A stretch of DNA of 59,786 nucleotides from Phycisphaerae bacterium. GTDB lineage: Bacteria > Planctomycetota > Phycisphaerae > Sedimentisphaerales > Anaerobacaceae. Numbering within the stretch: the stretch's first letter is position 1; each line of letters begins with the position of its first letter. A model generated the notes under the pieces. That model had not been told where the DNA came from. It ran no database searches and worked only from the letters and a program-made list of their open reading frames with translations. The stretch lies in the NCBI GenBank assembly GCA_016782865.1, contig JADHXR010000025.1, positions 1-59,786 on the forward strand, given 5' to 3'. Positions 42,516-51,797 of the stretch are shown here, piece after piece. Both the position numbers and the translations under genes were made by a program.

Positions 42516-45500
42516 ATGAAGAGGATGATATCTTTAGTTAGCGTAGTTGCACTGCCGATGCTCGTTCATTTATGTTTTGCACAAGGCGGCAATTCTGTCT
42601 CGAAAGTAGCTCATCCGCTCGGGGCGATACCCACTAACCTGCCGCCTGAGAAATTGTATCGGCGGTTCATCGAGCCGGGCCCTGCATTTCGCGGCAAACC
42701 CTTCTGGTCATGGAACGGCCGACTCGAGCAGGACGAACTCATTCGCCAGATTCACGTTATGAAGGAGATGGGTTTCGGCGGCTTTTTCATGCACTCGCGC
42801 ACGGGCCTTGCCACCGAGTATCTCGGCGACGAATGGTTCGATCTCGTCAACGCCTGCACCGACGAGGGCACGAAGCTCGGCATGGAATCCTGGCTCTACG
42901 ACGAAGACCGCTGGCCGAGCGGCACGGCGGGCGGAATGGTAACGGAGAATCCCGAATATCGCCTCAAGTTCATGAGCTGCTACCGAACGCCCGCGGACAA
43001 GTTCCAATGGAGCGACGATATTGTCGCCGCCTTCGCATGCGATCTGAAGGAACTGAAATACACCAGATGTACGCGAATCAATGAGTACACGGATCTCGAC
43101 GCATCTAAAGACACGACTATTCTCACCTTCAAAATCGAGGAGATGGACAAGTCCAGCTTCTACAACGGTTACACCTACGTCGATGCGATGAATCGCGATG
43201 CGACCGACGAGTATATTCGCCTGACGCACGATCAGTATAAAGAACGCTGCGGCGACCGCCCCGGAAAAACTCTTCTGGGGGTGTTCACCGATGAACCACA
43301 TCGCGGCGCCGTGATGATGGGCTTTGGAATCAGCAACGAGAACAGTCACTGGATGACGCCCTGGACTCAGAAGTTCGCCGAAGAGTTCAAGAAGCGTTTC
43401 GGCTACGATATCATCGACAAGCTCCCGGAACTGTTTCTGCAAAAGGACGGCAGGAAAGTCTCGCAGGTCAAATGGCATTACATGGAGCTGACCCAGCAGC
43501 TCTTTCTCGAAAACTTCGCAAAGCCGCTCTTCGACTGGTGCCAGGACAATAACATGATCCTCACCGGTCATGTCCTGCACGAAGATTCGCTGACCGCCCA
43601 GGCGACCATGCAGGGTTCGCTGATGCGGTTCTACGAATTCGAGCACTGGCCCGGCGTCGACGTGCTCACCGAGGGCAATCGCAATTTCTGGATCGTCAAG
43701 CAACTCACTTCCGTTGCGCGCCAACTCGGTCAAAAATGGCTCCTCTCCGAGCTTTACGGCTGCACCGGTTGGCAGTTCAACTTCGAAGGCCACAAGGCGG
43801 TCGGCGACTGGCAGGCCCTGTTCGGCGTAAACGTGCGCTGTCCCCACCTGAGCTGGTACACGATGGCCGGCGAGGCAAAACGCGATTATCCCGCGAGCAT
43901 CTTTTACCAATCGACCTGGTGGGCCGATTACGATTTTATCGAAACGTACTACGCCCGGCTGGGGTTGATACTCCTCCAGGGCAAGCCCTGCTGCGATGTC
44001 CTGGTCGTCAATCCTGTCGAAAGCCTCTGGTGTCAGATTCACGCCGGCTGGGCGCAGAATATCGTCACGCCGAGGTCACCCGAACTCAAAGAGTTCGAAA
44101 AGGATTACCGGGACATCTTCCATTTCCTCGCCGGCGCACAGATCGACTTCGATTACGGCGACGAAGAGATGATCGGCCGGTTGTATCGCATCGAAAAAAA
44201 AGCCCCGGGTGGTCCCGTCCTGTGGATCGCAAAGGCGCCCTACAAAACAGTCGTCGTTCCGAGCATGGTAACGATGCGATCTACGACGGTGAAGATTCTG
44301 GACGAATTCACCCGAGCGGGGGGCAAGGTCATCTTCGCGTCGACTCCGCCTAAATACGTCGATGCGATTGAATCCGACGTCGCCATCAAGCTGGCTTCCA
44401 GGTCGATACAAGTTGCCTTCCAGCGACAGGAAATAGTCGATGCCTGTAAGAAGAATATCAGCCCTGCCGTTGAGATATTGGATGCGGCGACGGGCGAGAA
44501 CCTCAGCGACGTCTACTGTCAGTTGCGCACCAATGGCGAGACGGCGTACCTCGTCGCAATGAACGTCAATCGCGAAAAATGGTTCACGGGTGCAAGAATC
44601 CGCATCCCGGCCAAAGGGTACGTCACCGAATGGGATTGCTCTACAGGCAAGCGTTACTCGATAGCCGCTCGGGATCGTGATGGATATGTTGAGGTTGTGG
44701 CCGACTTTCCGCCTTCGGGTGAGCACGTGTACATAGTCAGCCCGAAAAAAAGCGGACTGGCGGCCAGGCCGGCGTACGCCGAGAAGCAGCGCGTGACGTA
44801 CAGCGGCCCCTATGAATACACGCTCAGCGAAAAGAACGTATGCGTGCTGGATCTGGCGAGGTACAGAATCGCCGACGGAGACTGGCAGGGCGAAACCGAG
44901 GTGCTCAAGATCGACCAGGCTCTCAGGCGTAAATTCCACCTAGCGATCCGCGGCGGCGAAATGGTCCAGCCCTGGTTCAGGGAAAAGAACCAGTCAGGCT
45001 TCGAGGTCAAGGGCAGGGTGACGATGGTCTTTGACTTCGATATCGAGCAGATGCCGGAGGGACTTGTCACCCTCTGTATGGAGACGCCTGAGGAATTTTC
45101 CATCAAAGTCAACGACAAGCCGCTGCCTTCATCGTCGATCAGGGGCTGGTGGGTGGACAACAGCATCGAAAGACTCGCCTTACCGACGGGGCTGCTCGTG
45201 CGGGGCAAGAACACCATACAACTGCAAACCGCTTTCCATGAGGGGATCAATATAGAGGCGGTATACCTAACCGGTGACTTCGGCGTGCGGGTTGAAAACA
45301 CGAAGAAGACCCTCACTTCGCTTCCAGCCAAACTCAACGCCGGCACGGTAACTTCCCAGGGATTGGCGTTCTATTCCGGCGCGATAACCTACAAGATTAC
45401 TGTTGGCGAGAAACTGGGTGTCGCCGAAAAGATGTTTATCGATCTGCCCGAATTCGAGGCCGCCTGCGTAAAGGTAAATCCGGCCGGCAAGAGTCCCGCG

Positions 45501-45746
45501 ATGATCGCATGGCAGCCCTATCGGGCCGACGTTACCGAGGATGTTCGAGCGTCGGGCGTTGTCGAGCTTCAAGTGGTGTTGACCCGTCGAAACACATTCG
45601 GTCCGCTTCATCTGGTGCCGATGAAATCAGGTGCCTACGGCCCGGGCCACTGGATAACCGCAGGCAAAGCCTTTACTAAACATTACCAGCTCTGGCCCGC
45701 AGGCCTGCTGAAAGCCCCCGAGCTGGTAACCTGTGCGGAAGAATGA
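42516..45746 (+). CDS. Exported GH106-like glycosidase (rhamnosidase family)
   Basis: A 1076-residue protein with a signal peptide (MISLVSVVALPMLVHLCFA). The N-terminal barrel starts RGKPFWSWNGRLEQDELIRQ, then MGFGGFFMHSRTGLATEYLG, MESWLYDEDRWPSGTAGG, GVFTDEPHR and LTGHVLHEDSL, the pattern of GH106-type alpha-L-rhamnosidases and relatives. The C-terminal half is beta-rich and ends VELQVVLTRRNTFGPLHLVP with a sugar-binding-like fold. AGGAG precedes ATG 42516; the ATG at 42483 would overlap the sulfatase stop. Function: release of terminal rhamnose or a related residue in the periplasm. Confidence 0.82.
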   Translation: MKRMISLVSVVALPMLVHLCFAQGGNSVSKVAHPLGAIPTNLPPEKLYRRFIEPGPAFRGKPFWSWNGRLEQDELIRQIHVMKEMGFGGFFMHSRTGLATEYLGDEWFDLVNACTDEGTKLGMESWLYDEDRWPSGTAGGMVTENPEYRLKFMSCYRTPADKFQWSDDIVAAFACDLKELKYTRCTRINEYTDLDASKDTTILTFKIEEMDKSSFYNGYTYVDAMNRDATDEYIRLTHDQYKERCGDRPGKTLLGVFTDEPHRGAVMMGFGISNENSHWMTPWTQKFAEEFKKRFGYDIIDKLPELFLQKDGRKVSQVKWHYMELTQQLFLENFAKPLFDWCQDNNMILTGHVLHEDSLTAQATMQGSLMRFYEFEHWPGVDVLTEGNRNFWIVKQLTSVARQLGQKWLLSELYGCTGWQFNFEGHKAVGDWQALFGVNVRCPHLSWYTMAGEAKRDYPASIFYQSTWWADYDFIETYYARLGLILLQGKPCCDVLVVNPVESLWCQIHAGWAQNIVTPRSPELKEFEKDYRDIFHFLAGAQIDFDYGDEEMIGRLYRIEKKAPGGPVLWIAKAPYKTVVVPSMVTMRSTTVKILDEFTRAGGKVIFASTPPKYVDAIESDVAIKLASRSIQVAFQRQEIVDACKKNISPAVEILDAATGENLSDVYCQLRTNGETAYLVAMNVNREKWFTGARIRIPAKGYVTEWDCSTGKRYSIAARDRDGYVEVVADFPPSGEHVYIVSPKKSGLAARPAYAEKQRVTYSGPYEYTLSEKNVCVLDLARYRIADGDWQGETEVLKIDQALRRKFHLAIRGGEMVQPWFREKNQSGFEVKGRVTMVFDFDIEQMPEGLVTLCMETPEEFSIKVNDKPLPSSSIRGWWVDNSIERLALPTGLLVRGKNTIQLQTAFHEGINIEAVYLTGDFGVRVENTKKTLTSLPAKLNAGTVTSQGLAFYSGAITYKITVGEKLGVAEKMFIDLPEFEAACVKVNPAGKSPAMIAWQPYRADVTEDVRASGVVELQVVLTRRNTFGPLHLVPMKSGAYGPGHWITAGKAFTKHYQLWPAGLLKAPELVTCAEE

Positions 45747-45808
45747 AATGAAAGATGGCATGAAGTTATCGTGCGGCCTGTTGATGAACAACAATAGAAG
45801 GAGAACTC

Positions 45809-47605
45809 ATGAGGCGGTTTACCATTGCTACTTTCTGTCTGGTGATTGTTTGTTGCAGTTGTGTCACAGCGGGGCCGGCGGGTGATGCTTTGGGTCCGAG
45901 CGTCAAGCTGCCAATGCCTATTAACGATTCTGCAACGGCGCAGCGCAGCGAGACCGATCCGCGCGTGCGAAAATATATGTTACCCGTGCGGGTCGTATGG
46001 CACAGCGCAAAAGGTGTCGAGAATCCCGGCGTGCTTTTGAAAAAACGCACGGGGCAGGTGACACTGGACGCATCGGATCCCTGCATCCTCCGCACAAAGA
46101 GTGCCCGAACCGGAATTCTGCTGGACTTCGGCAACGAACTTCACGGCGGCGTGCAGATCATGGGCTGGCACAGCAAGGGCAACAAGCCTGTTAGATTGCG
46201 TGTTCGTTTCGGCGAATCTGTCAGCGAGGCTATGGCCGAACTCGGAGGCGAAAAGAACGCGACCAACGACCATGCGATCCGCGATCAGAGCTGCCTGCTG
46301 CCCTGGCTCGGAACCGCCGAGATCGGCAACACGGGTTTTCGTTTCGTTCGTATCGACCTCGAGGAGGCCGACAGTTTCGTCCAGCTCAAAAGCGTCCGGG
46401 CGGTCTTTCTCTATCGAGACATCGAGTACAAGGGAACATTTCGCTGCAGCGACCAAAGGCTCAGCCGGATATGGAATACAGGCGCGTACACCGTCCACCT
46501 GAACATGCAGGATTATCTCTGGGACGGCATCAAGCGCGACCGGCTGGTATGGATCGGGGACATGCATCCGGAGACGATGACGGTCTGTTCGGTGTTCGGT
46601 TATAACGAGGTCGTCCCGAGGAGCCTCGATCTTATTCGCGATGAAACGCCGCTGCCCAAATGGATGAATGGCATAAGCTCGTATTCGATGTGGTGGGTTC
46701 TCATCCATCACTCATGGTATATGTACACGGGTGATGCCGACTACGTGAAGCAGCAGCGCCAATACATGAAGGGCCTCTTGACGTTACTCGCCGCCCAGGT
46801 CGGTGACGACAATCGTGAAACAATGCCCCCTGGTCGTTTTCTCGACTGGCCCTCCAGCGAGAACAAGGCGGCTATTCACGCAGGCCTGCATTCGCTGCTT
46901 GTCATGACTCTCGGCGCCGGGGCGGAGCTTTGCGATGTTCTGGGCGAATCCGCCACGCGCGCCAAATGCCTGGCTGCCGCCGAGAGACTAAGGAAACACA
47001 TCCCCGATCCGGCCGGCAGCAAACAGGCGGCGGCTCTGATAGCCCTTGCGGGACTGGACGATGCGGTCAAACTCAACCGCGAGGTTATGGCGGTCGACGG
47101 CCCCAAACGCATGAGCACGTTCTACGGATATTACGTTCTGCAGGCCCGCGCGATGGCGGGTGACTACCGGGGCGCCGTCGATTGCATCGGCCAGTACTGG
47201 GGTGCGATGCTCGAGATGGGCGCGACGACGTTCTGGGAGGACTTCGATCTGGACTGGACCGAGAACGCCGCTCGGATAGACGAGTTGGTTCCGGCGGGCT
47301 TCAAAGACATTCATGGCGATTTCGGCAACTATTGCTACAAGGGCTTTCGTCACAGCCTCTGTCACGGCTGGGCTTCCGGGCCGACCGCCTGGATGACCGA
47401 GCACATCCTTGGTGTAAGAATCGTAGAGCCGGGCTGCAAGGTCATCAAAATCGATCCGCATCTGGCCGATCTCGACTGGGCCGAAGGGACGTTTCCGACA
47501 CCTGCCGGCGTGATAAAGATCAGACATGATAGGCAACCCGACGGTTCGGTCAAATCCTCAATCGACGCTCCACGGGGTATCAGGATTGTAAGAACGAAAG
47601 AATAG
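45809..47605 (+). CDS. Exported alpha-L-rhamnosidase-like protein (GH78-type)
   Basis: A 598-residue protein with a lipoprotein-like signal (FCLVIVCCSC). After an N-terminal beta domain (TGILLDFGNELHGGVQIM; VRLRVRFGESVSEAM) comes the (alpha/alpha)6 core of GH78: LNMQDYLWDGIKRDRLVWIG, DMHPETMTVCSVFG and later GATTFWEDFDLDWTEN with the acidic catalytic residues, then HSLCHGWASGPTAWMTEHIL. The ending VIKIRHDRQPDGSVKSSIDA is the usual C-terminal beta domain. It is shorter than many GH78 members (often 700-1000 aa), lacking extra beta modules. It lies 62 bases after the GH106-like gene, so both are probably co-transcribed. Confidence 0.85.
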   Translation: MRRFTIATFCLVIVCCSCVTAGPAGDALGPSVKLPMPINDSATAQRSETDPRVRKYMLPVRVVWHSAKGVENPGVLLKKRTGQVTLDASDPCILRTKSARTGILLDFGNELHGGVQIMGWHSKGNKPVRLRVRFGESVSEAMAELGGEKNATNDHAIRDQSCLLPWLGTAEIGNTGFRFVRIDLEEADSFVQLKSVRAVFLYRDIEYKGTFRCSDQRLSRIWNTGAYTVHLNMQDYLWDGIKRDRLVWIGDMHPETMTVCSVFGYNEVVPRSLDLIRDETPLPKWMNGISSYSMWWVLIHHSWYMYTGDADYVKQQRQYMKGLLTLLAAQVGDDNRETMPPGRFLDWPSSENKAAIHAGLHSLLVMTLGAGAELCDVLGESATRAKCLAAAERLRKHIPDPAGSKQAAALIALAGLDDAVKLNREVMAVDGPKRMSTFYGYYVLQARAMAGDYRGAVDCIGQYWGAMLEMGATTFWEDFDLDWTENAARIDELVPAGFKDIHGDFGNYCYKGFRHSLCHGWASGPTAWMTEHILGVRIVEPGCKVIKIDPHLADLDWAEGTFPTPAGVIKIRHDRQPDGSVKSSIDAPRGIRIVRTKE

Positions 47606-47628
47606 CCGGTTTGACGTTCTTGTTGCCG

Positions 47629-48695
47629 TCACTGTGTCCGTTTGGCGATCTGAATCATGGCCGGTCCATCGGCGCCGATTGTCAGGAGTTCGCCTCCGGC
47701 GACGAAGGCACGATGAACCGATGAACCGTTCGGCGCAGGATCTGCCCGGTGTCCGGATTGCCATACGGTTACGTAGGGTGTTGGGCCCTCCCATCCGGAC
47801 ACAAGTATGTAGTAAGGACCATGCCCAGTAACGCGCCTGTTCGAGATAATCCTGTCGTCCTGTGATGATGTGGCCCAGGACATAGGCCCTGACTAAACGG
47901 CCTGAGGTGAGGATGTCCGGCGTGTGCAAAGGGATCTCCCACGTCTGGGCGCCGCGCGGAACAGTGTTCGCATAGAGCGAGGTCTGCTTGTCCAGCAAAT
48001 CGAGTGCCACTTCGATAAGCTCGGGGTCCGCGGAAAGGGCCGCACCTTCCAGAAGACTCATCAGGTTGGCCGCCCCGTAACCGTTGGCGTGATTGGCGAA
48101 GTGGGTCTTGCCGTAGTCGATCTCGCCGGGCCGGTACACTTTGACACCGGTGACGTCAAATGGCCCCAAGGCATCGACAGCCGCGTCGAATCGCCATTGT
48201 ACAAACGCCTCAATGTCACCGAACAGCAGCGGCGCCGCCGGCGGCCGCACATGAGAGACGCCTCCGTCCATATACATCGTTGTCATTGTTTACGGCGAAG
48301 CGCACCGAACGGCCTGCCTGGAAATATGGGCCGTAGAAGAGTTCGCCGGTACTGTTGGCGTTGGATTTCATACGGACGGTGACTTTTGTGAGTCGATCTG
48401 TCCGCAGATTGACCGCAGGCCCTTCGATCCAGGGGTCGACGCCTGTGGACGTAAAACTCAATCCCTGCCGAGAGTGGATCAGATCGGTTACGTGGTGATT
48501 TCCCTTCCAGCCGTGCATCCCGTAAGAGAAGTCCCACTCCGCTACCGTCCGGGCATCGACGCAGAGTGTCGGCAGGGTTATCCATACGAGCCAGACCGAC
48601 AGAAAACGGGAGAAAGCGCGGCCGGTCTGCCTGCAGCGAAAAGCCTTGCAGGAGATGGTGCCACAACTCATCGGGCCTGTTCTTGGAAGAGCCAT
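47629..48695 (-). pseudogene. Frameshifted exported glycosidase-like gene
   Basis: Three successive minus-strand frames read as pieces of one protein: 48695 to about 48290 (signal-like segment, then VAEWDFSYGMHGWKGNHHVT and VTVRMKSNANSTGELFYGPY), about 48285 to 47860 (EAFVQWRFDAAVDALGPFDV, ANHANGYGAANLMSLLEGAA, ARYWAWS) and about 47815 to 47629 (YYILVSGWEGPTPYVTVWQS). Each is protein-like only until the next takes over, so at least two frameshifts or small deletions are present. The first part resembles the binding module shared with neighbouring proteins; the middle is alpha-helical like (alpha/alpha)6 glycosidases or lyases. Stop at 47629. Not functional as annotated. Confidence 0.6.
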
Positions 48696-48755
48696 ATTGA
48701 AAGGGGGCCCAGCGGAGGCGCCGCTGAGCCCCGACGTGTCCTAACTGCAATCCTG

Positions 48756-51377
48756 CTACGGCGCAGGTCTTTCTACAAAGTTCAGCGGTTGCATACCCAT
48801 GCCGCTCCATGGGAAATCGCCATTACCGGCAAACCAACCCATTGCTCCGTTGTCATAGTCGATGGCCAGCACTGAAAATCCAACGCTGTCACCCACATTC
48901 GGCGGGAATACATCGGCTGCGAAGTCACCCTGCATCGCCGACCACGGAATCCTGATCTCCACGGTCCAGTCCTGGGTTGCCGGATCGACCGAGCCGGCAT
49001 AGTCGGACTGTGCCATGATGTCCTTAGAGATCCAGGCGCCGAAGTCGTTCTTGGCGAAAGGACTTCCGGTTCCACCATCCGGCGCTATCGTGGGGATATA
49101 CATGCCTGCTGTGGTCGCTTCGGCAGTGGTCTGACCAAGGACAAACTGGAGCGTGTCCGAGCTGTTGGGATACGGTCCCGCATAGCTGTAATTATCATCC
49201 TGGGCGGAGACGGCCGCGTAAAAGTATGTGTCATCCCACATGAAATAGTAAGTGGCGTTGAAGTCATCCAGGGAGGTCTCCGTGGACTGGGTGTTAATCT
49301 GACCGGCATGGGTGAGACCCTCGAAGTAAGGATCTGCGCCGGTACGAGTCTCAGCGTTGAGAACCAGCGCCTGTGCTCCGGCGTATTCGGCTGCGGAGAC
49401 TTGGCCGTCGATGGTTATCTGCTGGCCTTCGGCAAGCTTTATACTGTTCACAGGCCAGGTAAACTCCTGTTCCGGCGCCTGCTCGGAGGCTACCACAGTC
49501 AGGAAGACGTCATCGACATAAATCATCTTGCCTACCGGCGTTTTGGAGAACAACTGCACCGCAATGGTGGTCCGTTCATTGGGCTCGTACACTGTGTTGA
49601 GCGTGTATTCGAACGGCGTCCAGGCATCCAGCACAGGAGTTGTCAGAGATGCCGTGAGGTTCTCGACTTTCCCGTCATGTTCTTTTATGCGGAGCCAAAG
49701 AACCGAACTGCCATCCCACGAATCGGCGGGGACATAATACGTGCCCCGCAGCGTAAGGGCTGCGCCTTTCGGGATTCGATCCCACTCCTCGACAGTCTGA
49801 GCGACAGCATGGAAGCTGTCCGAGCCCAGACCTTCGATACCGAGAGATGTTTCGCCCGAGACCTTCTGATCGGTCGCCAGAGAAAATGCGCTGATGTCGC
49901 CGGCGCCTTGTTTTACCCACGGCTCCAGGGACCCGGCAAAATCATTGTTCATAATGTATTCGCCATAGAATCTGACCCAGTCAATATCCACCAAGGTGAG
50001 GTTGTCATAGTGGCCGAAATCGAAACGGAAGTTATTGATCCAGCCCTCCCAGAACGCGCCCGTATTGATGTATGCGACAAACCACTCACCAATGACGGGA
50101 ACACTCCACGGTCGTGAGCCGTGTCCGCCCTCAACGGGGAACCAAAACGCAGCGTGCTGCGTCTTCTGCTGGTCGGCCTCATCGCCGGTCCATTTCATGC
50201 GAACGGCCACGCCCCCAATGTTCTCGGCGTAGTAAGGCCCTGGTGCTGAGAAGAAGTAAGGATCAGATGTGCCTGCCGGCAAGTCCACCAACAAGCTTCC
50301 ATCGTTCACGTCAAAATAGGTGATGCGTTCGGAATTGGGATTCCACCATCCTTCGGTCTCACGCGGGGTATTGAATTCCCAATGGGAGTTGACGTAGCGC
50401 CAATTATCGTCTCTGACATCAAAAAGCGGCTCAGCCCAGCTTACGAACACGTCGTCAAAATAGAAGACCTTGCCGGAGGGCAAACTCGAATACAACTGCA
50501 CCTCCAGGGCGGTTCGCTCGGCAGGCGTATAGGCCAGCTCCAACGAACTGGCGCACTGGAACCACTCGTCAAAAACAGTGACCTCGATGGGAGGACTCAG
50601 CCTCTCTTCGGTGCCGTTGAACTCGCGTACGCGGAACCACAGCGAAGCGCTCGGGTCCCACGAGTCTGCGGGGATATTCACTGCGGCGTGTACGGTCGCG
50701 ACGTACCCTTCGTCCTTTTCCAGGCCGCCTTTGATAGGCTGCGCCAAGGCGATATATTCTCCGGTTCCGGTACACTTCACGGAATAAGAGAGAGAATTTA
50801 CCGTCTCAAACTCTTGATCGTCAAAATTGACCGGATCGCCGATGACGTCCCAGCCCAACAGGCCGCCCCACTCGAATGTCTCGTTGGTCAGATAGAGATT
50901 TTCCAGACGGATCCAGTCGAATTCCACCGTTCGATCCTCTCCGATGCCGTCGGCCAGATCGAAACGAATCTGATTAATCGTTCCGGCCCACTCCGCTTCA
51001 CTCAGAAGGTCGACAAAAACAATTTGCCAGTCATTGGAGTCGCTCACTTCATATCCCTTGCTTGTGTGGCTGGGATGGAACCAGAAGAAGCTCTTGCCTC
51101 CGGCCGTGCTTGCATCCACGGACCAGCGCATCCGTGCAAGAACCCCGGTGACGTCATTGGCATCCAGCGCTGGTGCGGGGTGGAAATTGATATACGGGTC
51201 GGTTATGTTGGCCGCAATGGTCACGGTCATCACCCCGTCCTTGGCCGCCAGGTCAGCGATTTTTCCATTTGGCATCCAACCCTCGGTATCGCCGTCTGTG
51301 TTGAACTCGGTACTCAACCCCCTGGGTGACAGCACAAGAATAAGGGTACATGCGAGTAGTGAAGCGAATCGTTTCAT
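48756..51377 (-). CDS. Large secreted protein: duplicated binding module plus C-terminal CBM9-like domain
   Basis: An 873-residue protein. Signal peptide MKRFASLLACTLILVLSPRG. Residues about 25-310 and 315-630 form a tandem duplication: each unit starts EFNTDGDTEGW or EFNTPRETEGW, contains IADLAAKDGVMTVTI / YFDVNDGSLLVDL, DWIRLENLYL / DWVRFYGEYI, IPADSWDPSASLWFRVREFN / VPADSWDGSSVLWLRIKEHD, and ends GKVFYFDDVFVSW / GKMIYVDDVFLTV. Residues about 650-873 are a CBM9-like domain (ITIDGQVSAAEYAGAQALVL; DDTYFYAAVSAQDDNY; EIRIPWSAM). No catalytic site is seen; probably binds polysaccharide at the cell surface. Beside a sulfatase and glycosidases. Confidence 0.8.
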   Translation of the reverse strand: MKRFASLLACTLILVLSPRGLSTEFNTDGDTEGWMPNGKIADLAAKDGVMTVTIAANITDPYINFHPAPALDANDVTGVLARMRWSVDASTAGGKSFFWFHPSHTSKGYEVSDSNDWQIVFVDLLSEAEWAGTINQIRFDLADGIGEDRTVEFDWIRLENLYLTNETFEWGGLLGWDVIGDPVNFDDQEFETVNSLSYSVKCTGTGEYIALAQPIKGGLEKDEGYVATVHAAVNIPADSWDPSASLWFRVREFNGTEERLSPPIEVTVFDEWFQCASSLELAYTPAERTALEVQLYSSLPSGKVFYFDDVFVSWAEPLFDVRDDNWRYVNSHWEFNTPRETEGWWNPNSERITYFDVNDGSLLVDLPAGTSDPYFFSAPGPYYAENIGGVAVRMKWTGDEADQQKTQHAAFWFPVEGGHGSRPWSVPVIGEWFVAYINTGAFWEGWINNFRFDFGHYDNLTLVDIDWVRFYGEYIMNNDFAGSLEPWVKQGAGDISAFSLATDQKVSGETSLGIEGLGSDSFHAVAQTVEEWDRIPKGAALTLRGTYYVPADSWDGSSVLWLRIKEHDGKVENLTASLTTPVLDAWTPFEYTLNTVYEPNERTTIAVQLFSKTPVGKMIYVDDVFLTVVASEQAPEQEFTWPVNSIKLAEGQQITIDGQVSAAEYAGAQALVLNAETRTGADPYFEGLTHAGQINTQSTETSLDDFNATYYFMWDDTYFYAAVSAQDDNYSYAGPYPNSSDTLQFVLGQTTAEATTAGMYIPTIAPDGGTGSPFAKNDFGAWISKDIMAQSDYAGSVDPATQDWTVEIRIPWSAMQGDFAADVFPPNVGDSVGFSVLAIDYDNGAMGWFAGNGDFPWSGMGMQPLNFVERPAP

Positions 51378-51438
51378 TTTCCTAACCTCCATCAAAGTAG
51401 TTAAAGAGCCCCCAATGACGACGAAACATCATCAAACG

Positions 51439-51486
51439 TTAGCTGAAGACAAGGGCACACGCGAGAAGTGAAACTAACCGTCTCAT
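51439..51486 (-). pseudogene. Vestigial duplicate of a signal-peptide start
   Basis: Just upstream of the gene starting at 51377, a second start with its own GGAGG-type ribosome site reads MRRLVSLLACALVFS then stops. It is closely related to the MKRFASLLACTLILVLS start of the next gene, and the surrounding bases are similar (GGCCTCCATCA and ACCTCCATCA). It is most simply a truncated tandem copy of the N-terminus. Confidence 0.5.
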
Positions 51487-51797
51487 TTTCCTGGCCTCCA
51501 TCACTGAAGTTTACATTATTGCTGCCCCCTCAACACCAATTAATCCGTATTATACAAACTCATTTGCCCCGAGTCAATCACGATTTCAAGACAATTATGG
51601 GATGTAATCTTTGTTTTGGTTCCCATGTGGCATGCCGAGCTACATCTGCGCCAGGCTTGAGCGAGGGCATTATTTCCTCCCGATTGTGACAAATGTGCTT
51701 GTCATTGCGAGTACAGCCGAGGAATCTATCTGAACAAACCGCGGATTTCACGGATTACGCAGATACATAGCTTTGTATGGACGGGCCTCAAGTGTGC
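51487..51797. other. Intergenic region with repeat fragments
   Basis: No gene seen. Positions 51700-51711 (TGTCATTGCGAG) match exactly the terminal arm of the element at 17021-17112, and CCGCGGATTTCACGGATTAC at about 51740-51760 belongs to a class of spacer repeats common in environmental genomes. These look like remains of the same kinds of short elements seen elsewhere in the window. Confidence 0.45.

Noticed and set aside
42708..44042. 444-codon open frame on the minus strand
   Set aside because: Antisense shadow of the GH106-like gene, produced by its high GC codon usage.
50382..51329. 315-codon plus-strand open frame
   Set aside because: Antisense shadow of the duplicated binding-module protein.
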